From the NCBI GenBank assembly GCA_026001245.1, contig BNZR01000016.1, positions 1-23,302 on the forward strand: a stretch of 23,302 nt of DNA, in the 5' to 3' direction. This document shows positions 5,815 to 12,988 of this stretch, piece after piece. This DNA is from Clostridia bacterium. GTDB lineage: Bacteria > Bacillota_A > Clostridia > Oscillospirales > UBA929. Position numbers and translations under genes: made by a program. The notes beneath the pieces were generated by a model, which did not search any database, was not told the DNA's origin, and saw only the letters and a list, made by a program, of their open reading frames with translations. Within the stretch, counting starts at the first letter, position 1. Each line of letters starts with the position of its first letter.

Positions 5815-7796
5815 TTCAACTTTCGCACATTCCCACTCGCGTCAATATACGAAATACTCAACGACTTATGCTTATTCAATCTTTTCGATTTATCTCCGGC
5901 CATATTCGCCACCTTAACAGCCTGTTTCAGGGTAGAACAACACCAAGAAACACCTCCTGTAAACGCGGACAACTTACTCGCAATCGTCTTCGCGTCATAC
6001 CCGCAATCCATCTCAATATCATGACTATGCGACACGCCTTTTTTGTCCTTGTACGCGATTCGTAAATCAGGATAATCGCCCGTCATTGCGCCGTACTTCT
6101 TCGCGTCGGCGGAGCGCAACATGCGGTCTGTCAGCACTTCCGTCACTTTGCCGCCGCTCTCCAGCAACTCACGCTCCCACTCCTTAAACGCAGAATATAG
6201 CAACGCGTCATGGCGAATTTCGGCCGGACGCGTATGCACTTTTGACTTATAAAATTTCGCGTTCGGCAACAACGCCCCGGACAGCGACACGCCGTGTTTA
6301 CCTAAGATATACACATTCGAGTTTTTATCAAACTCCAAAACGCCATGCCGTTGCAACAATTCAATATCAATGCTGAATAGGTTCTTATCGTTGCCATACA
6401 CATATTTCAGTATCTGCCCGGGTTTTAGATTCAAAAACAGCCGCATATCAGTAAGCAGTTTTTTGTGATACGGCGTGAGCGTATCCAGCGTCAGTTTTTT
6501 CGAGCGTTGCAACGCGACCGCGCATTTTATCTGCGATTCCAACGCTTTTGAGATTACGCCGTCTTGGATAAACCCAACCTGTGTAAACGTTGCGACACGC
6601 CGTGCTATGCTGTCCTTGCGCTCATGCGCGGCGAGAAAGTCGTCGCGGATACGTCCGTTTTCGTCCGCGACTTCTAATACAAAGCGGTCGAACGCCGTGA
6701 TTTTAAGCTTGGGAGATGACTTCGGTTTTGCCTCAAATTGCTCCCAGCCCCACAGCTTCCTTTTAGCCTCACGCGTCAGCTCATAGGTATCACCTTTTTG
6801 TATCAAATAACCGTTATCACACAGCTCGCCGATATGCTTCAAAACAGCGGTCTCGGCACTTTCGGATTTGCTATCAAACATCTGATATATAGGGGCTTTC
6901 AATGTATCCATCTCAATCAAACTTTCCTTATGCTCAAACAGCAAACCGTGCGCACTCATCGTCATATTTTCAGGACAGAGCAAGGCGGCGGCCGCGCCAC
7001 GCAGAGTATATTTGAACACGCCATCGTCAATTTTTGCGATATAACCGCCGCTTTCCAACTCGTAAATGCTACGCTCCAGCTTCTCCAGCGCGTTGTCTCG
7101 TTTCTGAACAATCTCCACACGCGCCGCACGAATCAAATCCACCAATCCGACATGGCCGTTTTTATGCTGTTTGCACAGATTGTAATGCTCCGCGCCGAAT
7201 TTAAACGACTTTTCAAGCTGCGGAGGGACTACAGCTTTCGGCGTATCAACAAGTGTTTCAAACCCTTGGAGCGTAAGTCTATACTCCGATCTGCCATCAC
7301 GCTCCAAGTACCCGTTTGCAACAAGCTTCCGTAACATTCCGTCTATCATTTTAGACTGCCGCTCCCGTTCACGCGGAGACTTGTCCTTGTACTCTGATTT
7401 CAGCGAAACAGAAGAAAGAATACCATCAAAATGTTTGCCTAATAGCTTCAAATGATTCCTGCCCGGCACAAAATCCAGTGTAGCTTTCGGCGCGTTTATC
7501 CACTCCTGCGCTGTGACATTCAATTGATACACATCGGGACGTACGCATTTGACATACCCGGACTTCTCCAAATTCGCGATGGTGGTTTTGTACCATTTCA
7601 GCATATTTTCGCGTAGTTTCGGAGCTATGCTTGGGTTGGATTGCAGATATTTATGATAGTCTGCGAAACTAAAAACACCGCCGTGTTCATTCGCGAAATT
7701 GAACACAAAACGGTGATTCTGCGTGATTTTGAGGTTCTTGTTAAATGAGAGCGTGGCTTCTGATGGTTGTGGTAGATGGATTAGTCGTGCGTCCAT
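5805..7796 (-). CDS. Multi-winged-helix protein with replication-relaxation-like C-terminus
   Basis: The 663-residue protein is taken to start at ATG 7796. The leader AGGAGCGTGATTTTTATG is nearly identical to that of the 8615-9430 gene and places this ATG correctly; a GTG three codons upstream lies inside the spacer. Five or six successive segments of about 70-90 residues each end with an L..L...GY motif followed by a Y.LT or Y.L wing (for example LEKSGYV, LVANGYLERDG, LESGGYIAK, LCDNGYLIQKG), which is the signature of tandem winged helices. The C-terminus has YPDLRIAY, then HDIEMDCGYD and a Lys near 608. This matches the PD...E.D...K pattern of the Replic_Relax family, which helps plasmid relaxases or rolling-circle replication. 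Most family members have one winged helix, so the array is unusually long. Confidence 0.7.
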   Translation of the reverse strand: MDARLIHLPQPSEATLSFNKNLKITQNHRFVFNFANEHGGVFSFADYHKYLQSNPSIAPKLRENMLKWYKTTIANLEKSGYVKCVRPDVYQLNVTAQEWINAPKATLDFVPGRNHLKLLGKHFDGILSSVSLKSEYKDKSPRERERQSKMIDGMLRKLVANGYLERDGRSEYRLTLQGFETLVDTPKAVVPPQLEKSFKFGAEHYNLCKQHKNGHVGLVDLIRAARVEIVQKRDNALEKLERSIYELESGGYIAKIDDGVFKYTLRGAAAALLCPENMTMSAHGLLFEHKESLIEMDTLKAPIYQMFDSKSESAETAVLKHIGELCDNGYLIQKGDTYELTREAKRKLWGWEQFEAKPKSSPKLKITAFDRFVLEVADENGRIRDDFLAAHERKDSIARRVATFTQVGFIQDGVISKALESQIKCAVALQRSKKLTLDTLTPYHKKLLTDMRLFLNLKPGQILKYVYGNDKNLFSIDIELLQRHGVLEFDKNSNVYILGKHGVSLSGALLPNAKFYKSKVHTRPAEIRHDALLYSAFKEWERELLESGGKVTEVLTDRMLRSADAKKYGAMTGDYPDLRIAYKDKKGVSHSHDIEMDCGYDAKTIASKLSAFTGGVSWCCSTLKQAVKVANMAGDKSKRLNKHKSLSISYIDASGNVRKLKWS

Positions 7797-7816
7797 AAAA
7801 ATCACGCTCCTTTCGC

Positions 7817-7937
7817 AGTTTCGGCAATCTTTGCCGGGAATTTATAGATGTTGCGAATTATAGTAGATAATCGCAAAAACGGCAATATATAGTGTTGCTA
7901 AAGTATCGAAAATCTGTGATATTGCCCGTTTCATTTT
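7817..7937 (-). repeat. Palindromic intergenic element, copy R4
   Basis: The left edge AGTTTCGGCAATCTTTGCCG and GATGTTGCGAATTAT are as in the other copies; the right half is more diverged. TTGCGAATTAT pairs with ATAATCGCAA 5 nt away, and AAACGGCAATAT pairs with ATATTGCCCGTTT. It lies directly upstream of the multi-winged-helix gene. Confidence 0.75.
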
Positions 7938-7939
7938 GC

Positions 7940-8023
7940 TCGAAATCTCCCCGCTTTAGAGGGGCGAGCGGCGGGGCGACACCATAGGGAGTGCCGCCCC
8001 GCCGTGGAGAGTATCTCGAATTT
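7940..8023. other. GC-rich nested hairpin
   Basis: GGCGGGGC (about 7969-7976) pairs perfectly with GCCCCGCC (about 7995-8002). A second short stem, CTCCCC/GAGGGG, lies to its left, and outer arms CTCGAAATCTCC and GGAGAGTATCTCG can enclose both. There is no T run on either strand, so it is not a typical terminator. It occupies the same relative place next to R4 that the 3009-3240 structure occupies next to R3. From here to 8142 there is no convincing gene; a weak plus-strand frame (8004-8300) is discussed in the findings. Confidence 0.5.
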
Positions 8024-8142
8024 AGAATTCGTCTCTATCGCGGCACTGTCTTTGCTTTCATTGGCTCTTTTTATGATTGGAATATTCATACTGGCGGCCA
8101 TTCATTACATTTCAGATTACTGCTATGCGCATTTCAAATTTC

Positions 8143-8475
8143 TTAGCGATTATACCAAAAGTCTTCGTGAAGATACATCATCCAAAACGAAGGCCAAAAA
8201 CCAAGCTGTAGGACAACCAGACTCCAAGCTGCGGCGAGTCCAATCTTATCGTCGAAAGAAAATACCGCGAAAACGCCCAACACGAAAAAAGCCACATTGA
8301 TTATTTTTGTAATCAAATATACGAAATATACCCGAAGCCCCTCTCGCGCACGCCTTGAAACATACATGAATATTGACAATCCTAAGTTTGAACCGCAGAC
8401 TAAAAACATAATCATCACAAAGATTCCTGTATTGCCATATATGAAGTTGCTGACAGTCAAAAGAAACTCGCTCAT
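8143..8475 (-). CDS. Small membrane protein, paralogue of the 9558-9890 product
   Basis: The 110-residue protein starts at ATG 8475 with GAGGAGG 7 nt upstream. It opens MSEFLLTVSNFIYGNTG, identical to the start of the 9558-9890 product, and the two align end to end. Three hydrophobic segments lie at about residues 16-36, 50-75 and 80-103. The conserved motif FWPS(F/L)W sits near the C-terminus. The conserved paralogy shows that the minus strand is the coding one. Element R5 lies directly upstream. No family is recognised. Confidence 0.75.
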   Translation of the reverse strand: MSEFLLTVSNFIYGNTGIFVMIMFLVCGSNLGLSIFMYVSRRAREGLRVYFVYLITKIINVAFFVLGVFAVFSFDDKIGLAAAWSLVVLQLGFWPSFWMMYLHEDFWYNR

Positions 8476-8521
8476 TTTGCGTCCTCCTCGCCTAGTTTCG
8501 GCAAACTTTGCCGGGAATCTG
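8426..8521. repeat. 96-nt perfect direct repeat, left copy
   Basis: It is identical base for base to 9841-9936. It covers the first codons of the small membrane protein gene, its ribosome binding site and the end hairpin of element R5. Together with the right copy it flanks the 8615-9430 gene. Confidence 0.9.
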
Positions 8522-8613
8522 AATACGTTGCGATTATCATGAGTTTCAGCCATCAATATTCAGATTAGCAGTCTGAAATATTGCAAATAACCCTCGAAAC
8601 GCCGATTTCATTT
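8494..8613 (-). repeat. Palindromic intergenic element, copy R5
   Basis: It begins AGTTTCGGCAAACTTTGCCG, then ACGTTGCGATTATC, and ends with ATATTGCAAATAACCCTCG. GATTATC...GTTTCAG pairs with CTGAAAT...AATAACC, with extra bases on the right-hand strand as in R1. It ends 2 nt before the stop codon of the 8615-9430 gene and lies upstream of the 8143-8475 gene. Confidence 0.85.
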
Positions 8614-8614
8614 T

Positions 8615-9430
8615 TCACTCTAACGTCAAGCCGGAACCCTTGCCCAACGGCATTGGAGGGACTTCCGCGATGTCTCTCGCCTTGACAGCGGACTTTATTT
8701 CAGAGTATTCCTGCTTACTCAATTTCATCGTTTTTGCCGTTCGGAGCATTTCGGTATTCCCCACACCCTTTTGCTTTAACGCATAAAACACATCCACACG
8801 TCCGTCACGCCGAGCTTGTTGTTCCGGGGAATTTGCGTTGTCGGCAGGTGGATCATTATCCAATGTTCTCATCGCTTTAGCGTCTTTCTTAGCCTCTTCA
8901 ACACCCTCGCGAGACATTTCAAATGTAGTTTTCCAAGCACCGATACCCTCACGGCTTGCATGACCTTTTTTCGGCGTGAATTCCGCTGTGACTTCTCCAA
9001 GAGTATTGCAGTATTCATACTCACCGTCTTCATCGTAAAAATACTTCTCAATTGAGTAGCTTTTTATGCGTTCCGCGTCATGGGCTGTATCACGAACCGA
9101 GCTGTTGAGGTCGGACTGCCAACTTTTCGCCAACAACCGTGCGTCGGCTATCGCCTCGTCCATATAATTATACCCCTCCCAGCGGCCAGCCGCGTCGCCC
9201 CAAGTATCATAATTGACGGAAACTCTAAACGGCAAACTGTGCGGGTCGTCCTTCCAACGCGCATTGACAGCGGCCTTTATTTCAGAGTATTCCTGCTTGC
9301 TCAATTTCATTGTTTTTGCCGTATTCAGCATACTAAAATCCGAAGCACCGTTTTCTTTCAGCGCGTAGAATACATCAATACGCCCGTCTTGCCGCGCTTG
9401 CAATTCATTTTGATTCATAGTTGCGACCAT
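8615..9430 (-). CDS. Hypothetical protein with two copies of a 44-residue module
   Basis: The 271-residue protein starts at ATG 9430, with the leader AGGAGCGTGATTTTTTATG shared with the 5805-7796 gene. Residues about 15-58 and 209-252 are two copies of one module. Both contain DGR(I/V)DVFYALK, a central ML..AKTMKLSKQEY, and SEIK(A/S)AV..AR. The coding DNA of the copies is almost identical over about 60 nt, so the duplication looks recent. The same module forms the C-terminus of the Rpn-type nuclease at 614-1627. Between the copies is a region of about 150 residues with NYDTWGDAAGRWEGYNY and KYFYDEDGEYEY; it is not recognised. It ends GLTLE like the nuclease (GMTLE). R5 follows its stop. The module is probably helical; whether it binds protein or DNA is unknown. 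Confidence 0.7.
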   Translation of the reverse strand: MVATMNQNELQARQDGRIDVFYALKENGASDFSMLNTAKTMKLSKQEYSEIKAAVNARWKDDPHSLPFRVSVNYDTWGDAAGRWEGYNYMDEAIADARLLAKSWQSDLNSSVRDTAHDAERIKSYSIEKYFYDEDGEYEYCNTLGEVTAEFTPKKGHASREGIGAWKTTFEMSREGVEEAKKDAKAMRTLDNDPPADNANSPEQQARRDGRVDVFYALKQKGVGNTEMLRTAKTMKLSKQEYSEIKSAVKARDIAEVPPMPLGKGSGLTLE

Positions 9431-9557
9431 AAAAAATCACGCTCCTATATTGATTTTTGAGAAGCTCTGTGGTATAGTGGAGTAACGAGGTTTGGAATAG
9501 TCATACTGTTTGTTGTACAGCGCATTTTGGATTGTTGTTACGCAAATTTCAAGCGTC

Positions 9558-9890
9558 TTAGATACTATCAAACCAAGCGTTTTGCGTATGAGAATATAAA
9601 ATCCAAAGCGAAGGCCAAAAAGCAAGTAGTAGTGGAACCGCGCTCCAGATTGCAACATGCCCAATCTCATCATCGCAAGAAAACAACGCGAAAAGTGCCA
9701 AGACGAAAAAAGCGAGATTGATTATTACTGTAATAACATAAGCGATATATAGCCGACCTTCATCTCGCTCTGAAACAAGCATAAATATGGGCAATCCCAA
9801 GTTCGAGCCGCAGATTAAGAACATGAGCAATGTCGTAACCCCTGTATTGCCATATATGAAGTTGCTGACAGTCAAAAGAAACTCGCTCAT
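9558..9890 (-). CDS. Small membrane protein, paralogue of the 8143-8475 product
   Basis: The 110-residue protein starts at ATG 9890 behind GAGGAGG. It is homologous along its length to the 8143-8475 product, with the same MSEFLLTVSNFIYGNTG start, CGSNLGL(S/P)IFM segment, three membrane helices and FWPSLW near the end. The first 50 nt of the gene and its leader are identical to the paralogue. Element R6 lies directly upstream. The 127 nt between this stop and the next gene hold no clear promoter. Confidence 0.75.
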   Translation of the reverse strand: MSEFLLTVSNFIYGNTGVTTLLMFLICGSNLGLPIFMLVSERDEGRLYIAYVITVIINLAFFVLALFALFSCDDEIGHVAIWSAVPLLLAFWPSLWILYSHTQNAWFDSI

Positions 9891-9936
9891 TTTGCGTCCT
9901 CCTCGCCTAGTTTCGGCAAACTTTGCCGGGAATCTG
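9841..9936. repeat. 96-nt perfect direct repeat, right copy
   Basis: Identical to 8426-8521 and in the same orientation. Recombination between the copies would remove 1415 nt, namely the 8615-9430 gene, one element and one paralogue. Confidence 0.9.
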
Positions 9937-10029
9937 TAAGTATTGATATTTTTCAGGTATTTGCGGGAATATCGGCATTATATCGTTGTAAATATTGCGA
10001 ATTCCCCGCAAATCACCGCTTTATTTTTA
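9909..10029 (-). repeat. Palindromic intergenic element, copy R6
   Basis: The left edge AGTTTCGGCAAACTTTGCCG is shared, and the right half has AATATTGCGAATTCCCCGC. ATTTGCGGGAAT pairs with ATTCCCCGCAAAT. It starts directly after the parB stop and precedes the 9558-9890 gene. Confidence 0.8.
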
Positions 10030-10030
10030 T

Positions 10031-10957
10031 TCAAATCCCACTCAAAAACTCATCCGTCACGCTCTGAATCCGCGCCATCAAATCATTAGATTGCTCTGCC
10101 GTCAATTTCCGCTTCTTAGTCGCCTTTTTGATATACTTCCCAAACGTCTTGGCAAAAACCGCCGACACCGCCTGCTCCTTTTTCGGTTTCGTCAAAGCAC
10201 CGCGCACACCCGAAGCACTCAAATCTCCGCTGTCATGCAACTCCTTCAGACGCTTCGCACTCTCCACAGACAGTTTCAATTTCAAATCAACCAACACCCG
10301 GTACAGCTCCTCCTGAAGCCCGGCGGGAAGAAACGACACATACACGCCGGACATCACGGACAACTCACCATCGTCCACCAGCTGCAACAAATCCTTGTCC
10401 AAATACGTCAGCCGAATGTAGTTTGAAACCGTCCTCGCGCTCTCGTCGTCGGCCACGGCCTCGCGAGTATCGCCGCCGTGCCGCCTCATCGCGTCCAGCC
10501 GCAATTTGTACGCGAACGCCTTTTCACTCGGCAAGAGATTCTCGCGCTGTTCTAAATTCGTCTCTACAACAACCAGCGCGGCGCGGTCGTCGTCAACGTC
10601 CAAAATCCGGCACAGCACCGTGTCCAGCCCCGCCCGTTTCGCGGCCTCGGCTCGATTATGCCCAGCGAGTATTTCAAATGTTGCGTCAAACGCGTCCTCG
10701 TCGGCACGGCGCACAAGCAATGGTGTCAACACGCCGTTTTCCTTGATACTCTCAACTAAACTCGCCATTTCATCATCTCCATACGCTTTAAATGGATGTT
10801 CCTTTTGATATGGAATCAGCCGCTCCAGCGGGATTTGCGCCGTTTCCTCGCGCTTATGCGGCGCGGTCATCAGCGTCGAGGCGGGGGACTCGCTCTTATT
10901 CAGCACCTCCGGCGCGAAAACCTTACTCAAGCCATCAAATTTTCCCACAACGCTCAC
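10031..10957 (-). CDS. parB: ParB/Spo0J-family partition protein
   Basis: The 308-residue protein has the ParB N-terminal domain: IPLERLIPYQ, ESIKENGVLTPLLVR, the CTP/DNA-linked ILAGHNRAEAAK box and VVVETNLEQREN. A helix-turn-helix follows (TVSNYIRLTYLDKDLLQLVDDG). The basic C-terminus (KYIKKATKKRKL) is probably involved in dimerisation. ParB loads on centromere-like parS sites and acts with ParA. The GTG start at 10957 overlaps the parA stop as GTGA; a second GTG at 10948 is better spaced from AGGAGG. It lies directly downstream of parA. The accessory context points to an element-borne system rather than the chromosomal parAB near the origin. No parS site was identified. Confidence 0.9.
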   Translation of the reverse strand: MSVVGKFDGLSKVFAPEVLNKSESPASTLMTAPHKREETAQIPLERLIPYQKEHPFKAYGDDEMASLVESIKENGVLTPLLVRRADEDAFDATFEILAGHNRAEAAKRAGLDTVLCRILDVDDDRAALVVVETNLEQRENLLPSEKAFAYKLRLDAMRRHGGDTREAVADDESARTVSNYIRLTYLDKDLLQLVDDGELSVMSGVYVSFLPAGLQEELYRVLVDLKLKLSVESAKRLKELHDSGDLSASGVRGALTKPKKEQAVSAVFAKTFGKYIKKATKKRKLTAEQSNDLMARIQSVTDEFLSGI

Positions 10958-11721
10958 CCCCTCCTAATAGTCAACAGCTCGTCCGTCAGCTTGATATACT
11001 CTGCCGCCGACTTACTTTTCGGCGCGTAAGTCAGCACACTCTCGCCCTGCGTGGACGCTTCCGCAATCTGTGTGGCTGTAGATATTCGCGTGTTAAATAT
11101 CGGCAGTTCACAGCGCGGCAACGCCTCCTCAATCGCCTTGGTCATGTTCAGCCGACCGTTGTACATCGTCAGCAAAATTCCGTCCACCGGGATTGCGCGG
11201 TTCGTCCCGGCTCGAACGACGTTCAGCGTGTCAATCAAGTCCGGCAAGACGCGGAAGTCCGCGCCGTTCGCCTTTAGGGGTACGACCACGCTGTCCGAAG
11301 CCGCCAACGCGTTGATAGTAAGCATTGTTAGCGCGGGCGGGCAGTCTATGAGTATGTAATCGTAGTCGCCGCGGACTTCCGCAAGTATCTTGCTCAAAAT
11401 ATATTCCCGCCCGAACGACGACATAAATATCTGCGGTTCGACAGCCGACAGTCGGATACTCGACGGCAAAACGTCCACCCCGTGCCGACTTAGCGGCAAA
11501 ATCTCCGGCTTCACACGCGCCAGCAGAGCTTCCACGATCTCGCTCACGCCGTCTTGATTAGCCGGGTCAATTCCCATCGCGGCGGTGAGAGACGCTTGCG
11601 GGTCAAAATCCACCAGCAACACCCGAAATCCCGACTGCGCCAACGCCACTCCGATGTTCAGCGTTGTGGTAGACTTCCCAACGCCGCCCTTCTGATTGCA
11701 AACACTGATAATATGTGCCAT
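10954..11721 (-). CDS. parA: ParA-family partition ATPase
   Basis: The 255-residue protein starts at ATG 11721 with AGGAGG 6 nt upstream; an in-frame ATG 5 codons earlier lies inside that site. The deviant Walker A NQKGGVGKSTTT lies near residue 10, Walker A' VLLVDFDPQAS near residue 40, and Walker B YDYILIDCPPALTML near residue 115. ParA binds nonspecific DNA as an ATP dimer and is stimulated by ParB. It overlaps parB by 4 nt. Length and motifs are complete. Confidence 0.93.
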   Translation of the reverse strand: MAHIISVCNQKGGVGKSTTTLNIGVALAQSGFRVLLVDFDPQASLTAAMGIDPANQDGVSEIVEALLARVKPEILPLSRHGVDVLPSSIRLSAVEPQIFMSSFGREYILSKILAEVRGDYDYILIDCPPALTMLTINALAASDSVVVPLKANGADFRVLPDLIDTLNVVRAGTNRAIPVDGILLTMYNGRLNMTKAIEEALPRCELPIFNTRISTATQIAEASTQGESVLTYAPKSKSAAEYIKLTDELLTIRRG

Positions 11722-11807
11722 AGTTATCCTCCTCATTTTAGACGCACTCCACCCACGCGCAGGGCACGAGGGGAGGTGTTTGTATCGCGTTCCTCCGCTT
11801 TGGCGGT

Positions 11808-12335
11808 CTAGCCGCCGTGGGGTCGAAGCGTTCCCGCCTCCAAATGTAGCATGTACATCGCCCCATCGACCTTCAACAGGCCGTCCGTTCCGAAAATCAA
11901 TGCCGAAAGCTCTTTCAAAGCCTTAATATGGTACTGCTCAATCACCGCCTTGGGCTTGTCCTCCATGACCGCGATAGAAGCCAGCGTGTTACCGTACTCA
12001 AAGTAAAATTTGCGAATAATTCGCCGCTTCAACCGCCCCTGCCAAGTACCGTCACAGCTTGCTTCCCAGCGCGTAATCATCGTGTCAACGTGGCAAATCA
12101 GCGTCGAGCTGACTTTTTTCGCCCATTCCAGCCGTTCGGATTTCGGCATTCGCTCCGGCTTGTCGCTCATCAGCTCGCGGATGTCGGACTCGGTCAAGCT
12201 GCCGTGGTACTCCGGGTCGGTGTACTGCGCGTGTTGCCGAAGCTGCGGCAGATTGTTGAGCAACTCCTGAATCGCCGCGTACTGCTTGAATTTACGCGCA
12301 AATTTGGCTCTGTCAGCTCGTGTCAATGCGGTCAT
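11808..12335 (-). CDS. Sigma-70 region 4-like / ArpU-type regulator
   Basis: The 175-residue protein is taken to start at ATG 12335, 7 nt after GAGGAGG; a longer frame to 12422 lacks a better site and would overlap the neighbour. The C-terminal part (YFEYGNTLASIAVMEDKPK, then VIEQYHIKALKELSALIFG) has the spacing of a sigma region 4 helix-turn-helix, as in ArpU-like phage and mobile-element regulators. There is no region 2, so it is not a complete sigma factor. It sits directly before parA, so a role in controlling element genes is plausible but inferred. Confidence 0.6.
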   Translation of the reverse strand: MTALTRADRAKFARKFKQYAAIQELLNNLPQLRQHAQYTDPEYHGSLTESDIRELMSDKPERMPKSERLEWAKKVSSTLICHVDTMITRWEASCDGTWQGRLKRRIIRKFYFEYGNTLASIAVMEDKPKAVIEQYHIKALKELSALIFGTDGLLKVDGAMYMLHLEAGTLRPHGG

Positions 12336-12346
12336 CGCGACCCTCC

Positions 12347-12613
12347 TCAACTGTAAGCTTGGTGTACGCCGGGTTTGGCGTGTCTGCGCCATTGTGCTTG
12401 CGGCACTCTCGGTGTTGACCAACCCGACGGTGTGACGGCGTTCGCTCGGAAATTCTCCGCGATTTCCAAGCTATCAAACCACTGAATACGCGTCAGCCTG
12501 TCGCCCTCAATTTCCCGGTTTCGCGGAGCGTCCGCACCGTGGTAGACCAGTATCGGCTCGGCTTTGACACGCCCGTCATTGTAATGATATGTAAGCACTC
12601 CATAACTTTCCAT
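12347..12613 (-). CDS. Small hypothetical protein
   Basis: The 88-residue protein starts at ATG 12613 with GGGGG about 7 nt upstream. It is soluble, with YHYNDGRVKAEPILVYHG near the N-terminus and a basic C-terminus rich in R, Q and H. It ends 11 nt before the start of the sigma-like gene, whose ribosome binding site lies in the gap. It belongs to the operon that leads to parAB. The family is not recognised. Confidence 0.6.
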   Translation of the reverse strand: MESYGVLTYHYNDGRVKAEPILVYHGADAPRNREIEGDRLTRIQWFDSLEIAENFRANAVTPSGWSTPRVPQAQWRRHAKPGVHQAYS

Positions 12614-12628
12614 CGCATCGCCCCCTTA

Positions 12629-12724
12629 TTATCGGAAAAACATGTTGAAGTAGGCGGCCACGATGGTGCATACCAGCACGATGAGCCAAATGTTAATCAC
12701 AATCGGAATAGTTTCCCTCTCCAT
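12629..12724 (-). CDS. 31-residue single-pass membrane peptide
   Basis: This short frame reads MERETIPIVINIWL, continues through a hydrophobic helix to VAAYFNMFFR and stops at TAA 12629-12631. AGGTGGGG lies about 6 nt before the ATG. It fills the gap between two operon genes exactly: it starts 4 nt after the stop of the helix-turn-helix gene and ends 15 nt before the next start. The tight fit, the ribosome binding site and the clean membrane segment support a real gene. Function unknown. Confidence 0.6.
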   Translation of the reverse strand: MERETIPIVINIWLIVLVCTIVAAYFNMFFR

Positions 12725-12727
12725 ATG

Positions 12728-12988
12728 CTACCCCACCTTCTTTCGTAACCCTCGCCGCGCTATGGCCTCTCTGAATCTGCGTTGGCCAACCTCCGCGCTG
12801 TATCCGGGATTGAAAAACTTATCAATTTCGTCAAGCCGACCACGCTGGAGTTCCTTGTAGACGGTAGCGCGGTTAACGCCCAACAACCTTGCGATTTCCA
12901 ACTGCTCCTTGCCTTCGCTCCGCCATCGCTCGATGTTTAGCCTGTCCTCAAGCGTGAGATATTTGAATGGTCTAGCTATGTTGATCAC
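12728..12988 (-). CDS. IS30-type helix-turn-helix protein
   Basis: The 86-residue protein carries YLTLEDRLNIERW, then QLEIARLLGVNRATVYKELQ and YSAEVGQRRF. That is the HTH_38 domain found at the N-terminus of IS30 transposases, here without any catalytic DDE domain, so it is probably a stand-alone DNA-binding regulator. The only standard start, GTG at 12988, lies inside the AGGAGGTGATC ribosome binding site. An ATA three codons later has normal spacing, so the true start is uncertain. It overlaps the upstream gene by 17 nt. Confidence 0.7.
   Translation of the reverse strand: MINIARPFKYLTLEDRLNIERWRSEGKEQLEIARLLGVNRATVYKELQRGRLDEIDKFFNPGYSAEVGQRRFREAIARRGLRKKVG

Noticed and set aside
492..10029. 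Classical integron cassette array
   Set aside because: The elements have attC-like length and symmetry, but no RYYYAAC/GTTRRRY core pair and no integron integrase were found in the window.
492..10029. CRISPR array
   Set aside because: The repeats are 120 nt, far apart and separated by genes; no short regular repeat-spacer pattern exists.
10423..10808. Plus-strand frames opposite parA and parB
   Set aside because: They are rich in Arg, Pro and Ser, lack ribosome binding sites and mirror the well-supported ParA/ParB frames.
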